DNA from: Ehretia macrophylla
Lineage: Eukaryota; Streptophyta; Magnoliopsida; Boraginales; Ehretiaceae
Length of the DNA stretch: 64,000 bases
Assembly (NCBI GenBank): GCA_037974665.1
Contig: CM075764.1
Span: 116,436,325-116,500,324 of the forward strand
Direction: 5' to 3'
Position numbers and translations under genes: made by a program. The notes under the pieces were generated by a model. The model was not told the DNA's origin. It was given only the letters and a program-made list of their open reading frames with translations, and did no database searches. Shown here piece after piece: positions 61,415 to 64,000 of the stretch. How positions within the stretch are numbered: the stretch's first letter is position 1; every line of letters begins with the position of its first letter.

Positions 61415-64000
61415 TGTGAGGCCCGACCCCGAATAACGTGTGTTACCTCGATTTGCGTGCCTTAGACCTAGAATTATATGACTGACCTTGGATTATGTGT
61501 CATGTCTTGGTGTTCGCACATGCCTCGTCATTCGTGCATTGACCTAGAATTATGTTCCCTAATCCTCGACTTACGTGCCCCAACCTCGATTTGCGTGCAA
61601 CACCTCGTTTCGTGTGCCCTAGCCTAGATTTGTGTGCCTTGACCTAAGTTTAAGAATTGTATTTCATTTTGTATGCCTTGCATTGAATTACGTGCATTCA
61701 TTTAGGGTTGCGTGCTTTTACTTGGAAAACGTGTATTCGTCTCGTAGTTCGTGCCCCACCTCGTAGTACGTGCCCTAGACCTAGGAAAGCGTGCCCTCAC
61801 GCTAATCAAGAAAGTATCTTACACGAAGCACTATATCAATAATTAATCCTACAAATCCCACTAACTAATATTAAATTACTAATTCAACTCACTAGAAGAC
61901 AAAATCTCACAAAAAGCTAGACATTCCTTATTATTTATTCCTTATTCTTTTGCACTTTCAACACACAATTAATTAATGCCCAAAAGATGACAAAAAAATC
62001 AGATTTCTACATCCCTTGGCCAACCACTTGTTGGGCTTTGTGATTGCTTTGCTTAATTCAATTTAATTCCTAGACAATCTATGACAATTCTATGACACAA
62101 ATGCATAAAAAACTAGCTCAAAACCCTCCCCAAAGCTCCACCAATCTTGACATAGGCTCCTTGCCCATGCTAGGAATTTCAAAATGCTTCTTTAAGACAC
62201 AAAAATCTGAATTGCAAAGCTCAAGGCCGACATATGCATCAACATTTGGAAAAGCCTTCATTTTTTCTTCATTTCTCTCATTTCCTCACATTTCTCTCTC
62301 TCCCTCTCATTCTTCTCTCTCTTTCTCGGCCTTGGCTGAGTTCATATACTCCATAGCTCATCTTCATCATTCCATGGTTCATCAAGGCAAGCTAGAAGCT
62401 AAGAAGCTCGACTAAGCAAGCTAAGTTGCAAGAAAGCTCACATGCAAGCTTATTGAACTTCCATTTCGGTTTAGGTGAGTTTGCTAGCTTTCATTTATTT
62501 TCTTCTTGTTCTAACCACACGCACCTACTAAGAACTTGGTTACTAAGCTAGGAAACTAGAGAAAAACCGAGTGGTGTCTTGGCTAAGCAAGGAAAAGAGT
62601 CAACTTTGTGCTTCACCAAGAGTCTTGTGCATCTTCTTGTTGTTTTGCTAAGGTGAGGGCTAAAACTTCTTGAAAATCCTTCAAAAAACCACATGCATGC
62701 TCTTAAATGTTTGTCTTTGCTTCTGTACTTGAGATATATGTGTGTTTATAAGCTTTTATAACCATGCATGGCAAGATTTTGGGCTAGAAGGTGATGATAG
62801 ATGAAATCGGGTTTGTGACAGCTTTCTGTCTTGTTGGTGCGAGATGATTTTGGCTAGGCAAATGATGTTGAAAATGCATGAAAATTGGTAGAAGTTCTGA
62901 AAATTTTTCCCAGAAATAGGCCAAAGCTAATTTTGACTCTAAGGTCCTCAAAATGGCAAATCATTAAAATGTGTCCAAATCTGGAAAATCTGGAAAAATG
63001 AAGCAGGTTTTGGCAGATTCACTGACTTTGTGGAACGAACCAGTTTTGACTTAGTAAATGATATCTAAAATGCATAAAATTTGGTGTGCTGCTAGATTTT
63101 TCAGTTCTGGACATTTTTGTCAGAAATGGACTAAGGCTAAATCTGACCCTAAGGCTTTCAGAAACGACAAGTATTGAAATGTGTGCAAATCTGGACAGTT
63201 TTGTGCAGTCTCACTGTTTTTGCTATAACTATTGAAACCGAACTCCAAATGATGCGAGGTTTGTTTCTGAATTTATTTAACTTATTTTAGCTTTAATTTG
63301 ACTTCTTATTCACTGGAATTGGAGATTGTTTTCTTGTCTTAACGATTGTGAGAATACAGCCCATTGCAGTGAGGGTTTCACTTAGTGATATGCTTAGAAA
63401 CATTATTGTAGCTTCTTTTGTTGTATTAAATGCTTGGGATTGTGGCATTGAGATGTTGTGTGGACTGTTTTGAATACTTGAGGGTGTATGAACTAATCAA
63501 TGCATGGCTTGAGATTGATTTTGAGTTGACTTGGGGCTTAATCGCTCGGGTAAGCACGAAATGGAAACCCTAGTGACTAGGTAAATTCACTAAGTGTTGA
63601 TCCTATGAATATCGTGTTTAATTATATGTTTAGTAGGCTGCCCGTAGTTGCCATTGTAGCCCTAAATGCGATCTTGATGATTACATGTTGACAAGTAAGC
63701 CTTTCTTGCACCCGGTCCCACGTAGATGCCGTTGCATGATGAATAATCTTATTAATTGATTACGTGAGCTTTGAAATGAGTTATATGACTTGATTTACGT
63801 GTGTTACATGGCTGCCCGTTTAATGTTCATATAACTCCATGTGCCTTTCAAGTGAAATTATTTGTCTTATCGTGCCTCGCTTGTTTACTTGTCAATGTGC
63901 AATCTTATGACTGCTCGGAGGCAACCTACTTTGTTGTCCTCCTAATGTGATATATTAAATGTCATAAATGTGCATTGCATACAAGGTTGCAACCTTTCAT
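61415..64000 (+). mobile_element. LTR nested in the previous LTR, running off the window
   Basis: It starts TGTGAGGCCCGACCCCG and follows the family-A LTR (CT tract 62272-62330, internal repeats about 62820-63270) to the window end at CAAGGTTGCAACCTTTCAT, which matches about 23040-23060 of the 20630 solo LTR. About 1.1 kb should remain outside. Whether it is a solo LTR or the 5' LTR of a full element cannot be told. The preceding TCCAA (61410-61414) would be its left target duplication. Confidence 0.9.

Noticed and set aside
1..64000. Calling this the functional centromere
   Set aside because: Satellite length near two nucleosomes and nested chromoviruses are suggestive only. Without CENH3 data, subtelomeric or knob heterochromatin fits equally well.

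Overview
This is repeat-only plant nuclear DNA. No host gene, rRNA, tRNA or bacterial feature could be supported. Two chromovirus-type (Ty3/gypsy) LTR retrotransposons with methionine-tRNA primer sites and C-terminal chromodomains point to an angiosperm genome. A 341-bp satellite fills about half the window (about 31.5 kb, roughly 92 monomers). Dense satellite with nested chromoviruses suggests pericentromeric, centromeric or knob-like heterochromatin. The species cannot be named from this window.

Layout. 1-9137: family-A retrotransposon. Its 5' LTR is cut by the window edge, its gag-pol frame is broken only by stop codons, and its 3' LTR stops abruptly against satellite. 9138-15809: satellite array I, with six-monomer and four-monomer higher-order repeats. 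15810-18850: a rearranged minus-strand LTR-element piece (partial LTR, primer site, non-coding interior) plus a 39-bp forward LTR scrap. 18851-20629: array II. 20630-24201: solo LTR of family A with target duplication ACCTT. 24202-26209: array III. 26210-34882: complete family-B retrotransposon (2.28-kb LTRs, target duplication ACGAC) with four stop codons and an in-frame loss of most of integrase. 34883-38037: array IV. 38038-43839: an inverted segment made of satellite, a 3,994-bp solo LTR (38876-42869) and more satellite. 43840-59915: array V, about 47 monomers with an irregular higher-order order. 59916-61414: LTR piece. 61415-64000: a second LTR nested in it that runs off the window.

How the parts relate. 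The satellite came first. Several elements then inserted into it, three with readable 5-bp target duplications, and two of those were reduced to solo LTRs. All 11 premature stops in the two gag-pol frames are compatible with single C-to-T or G-to-A transitions, as expected for old methylated DNA. The least expected signals are these: (i) a short acidic reading frame after a 3'-splice-site-like motif, preceded by a hairpin whose two arms co-vary, at the same place in both LTR families; (ii) recurrent breakpoints at one site of the satellite monomer (CCCGGATCGTACGTC); (iii) array-specific higher-order monomer orders.
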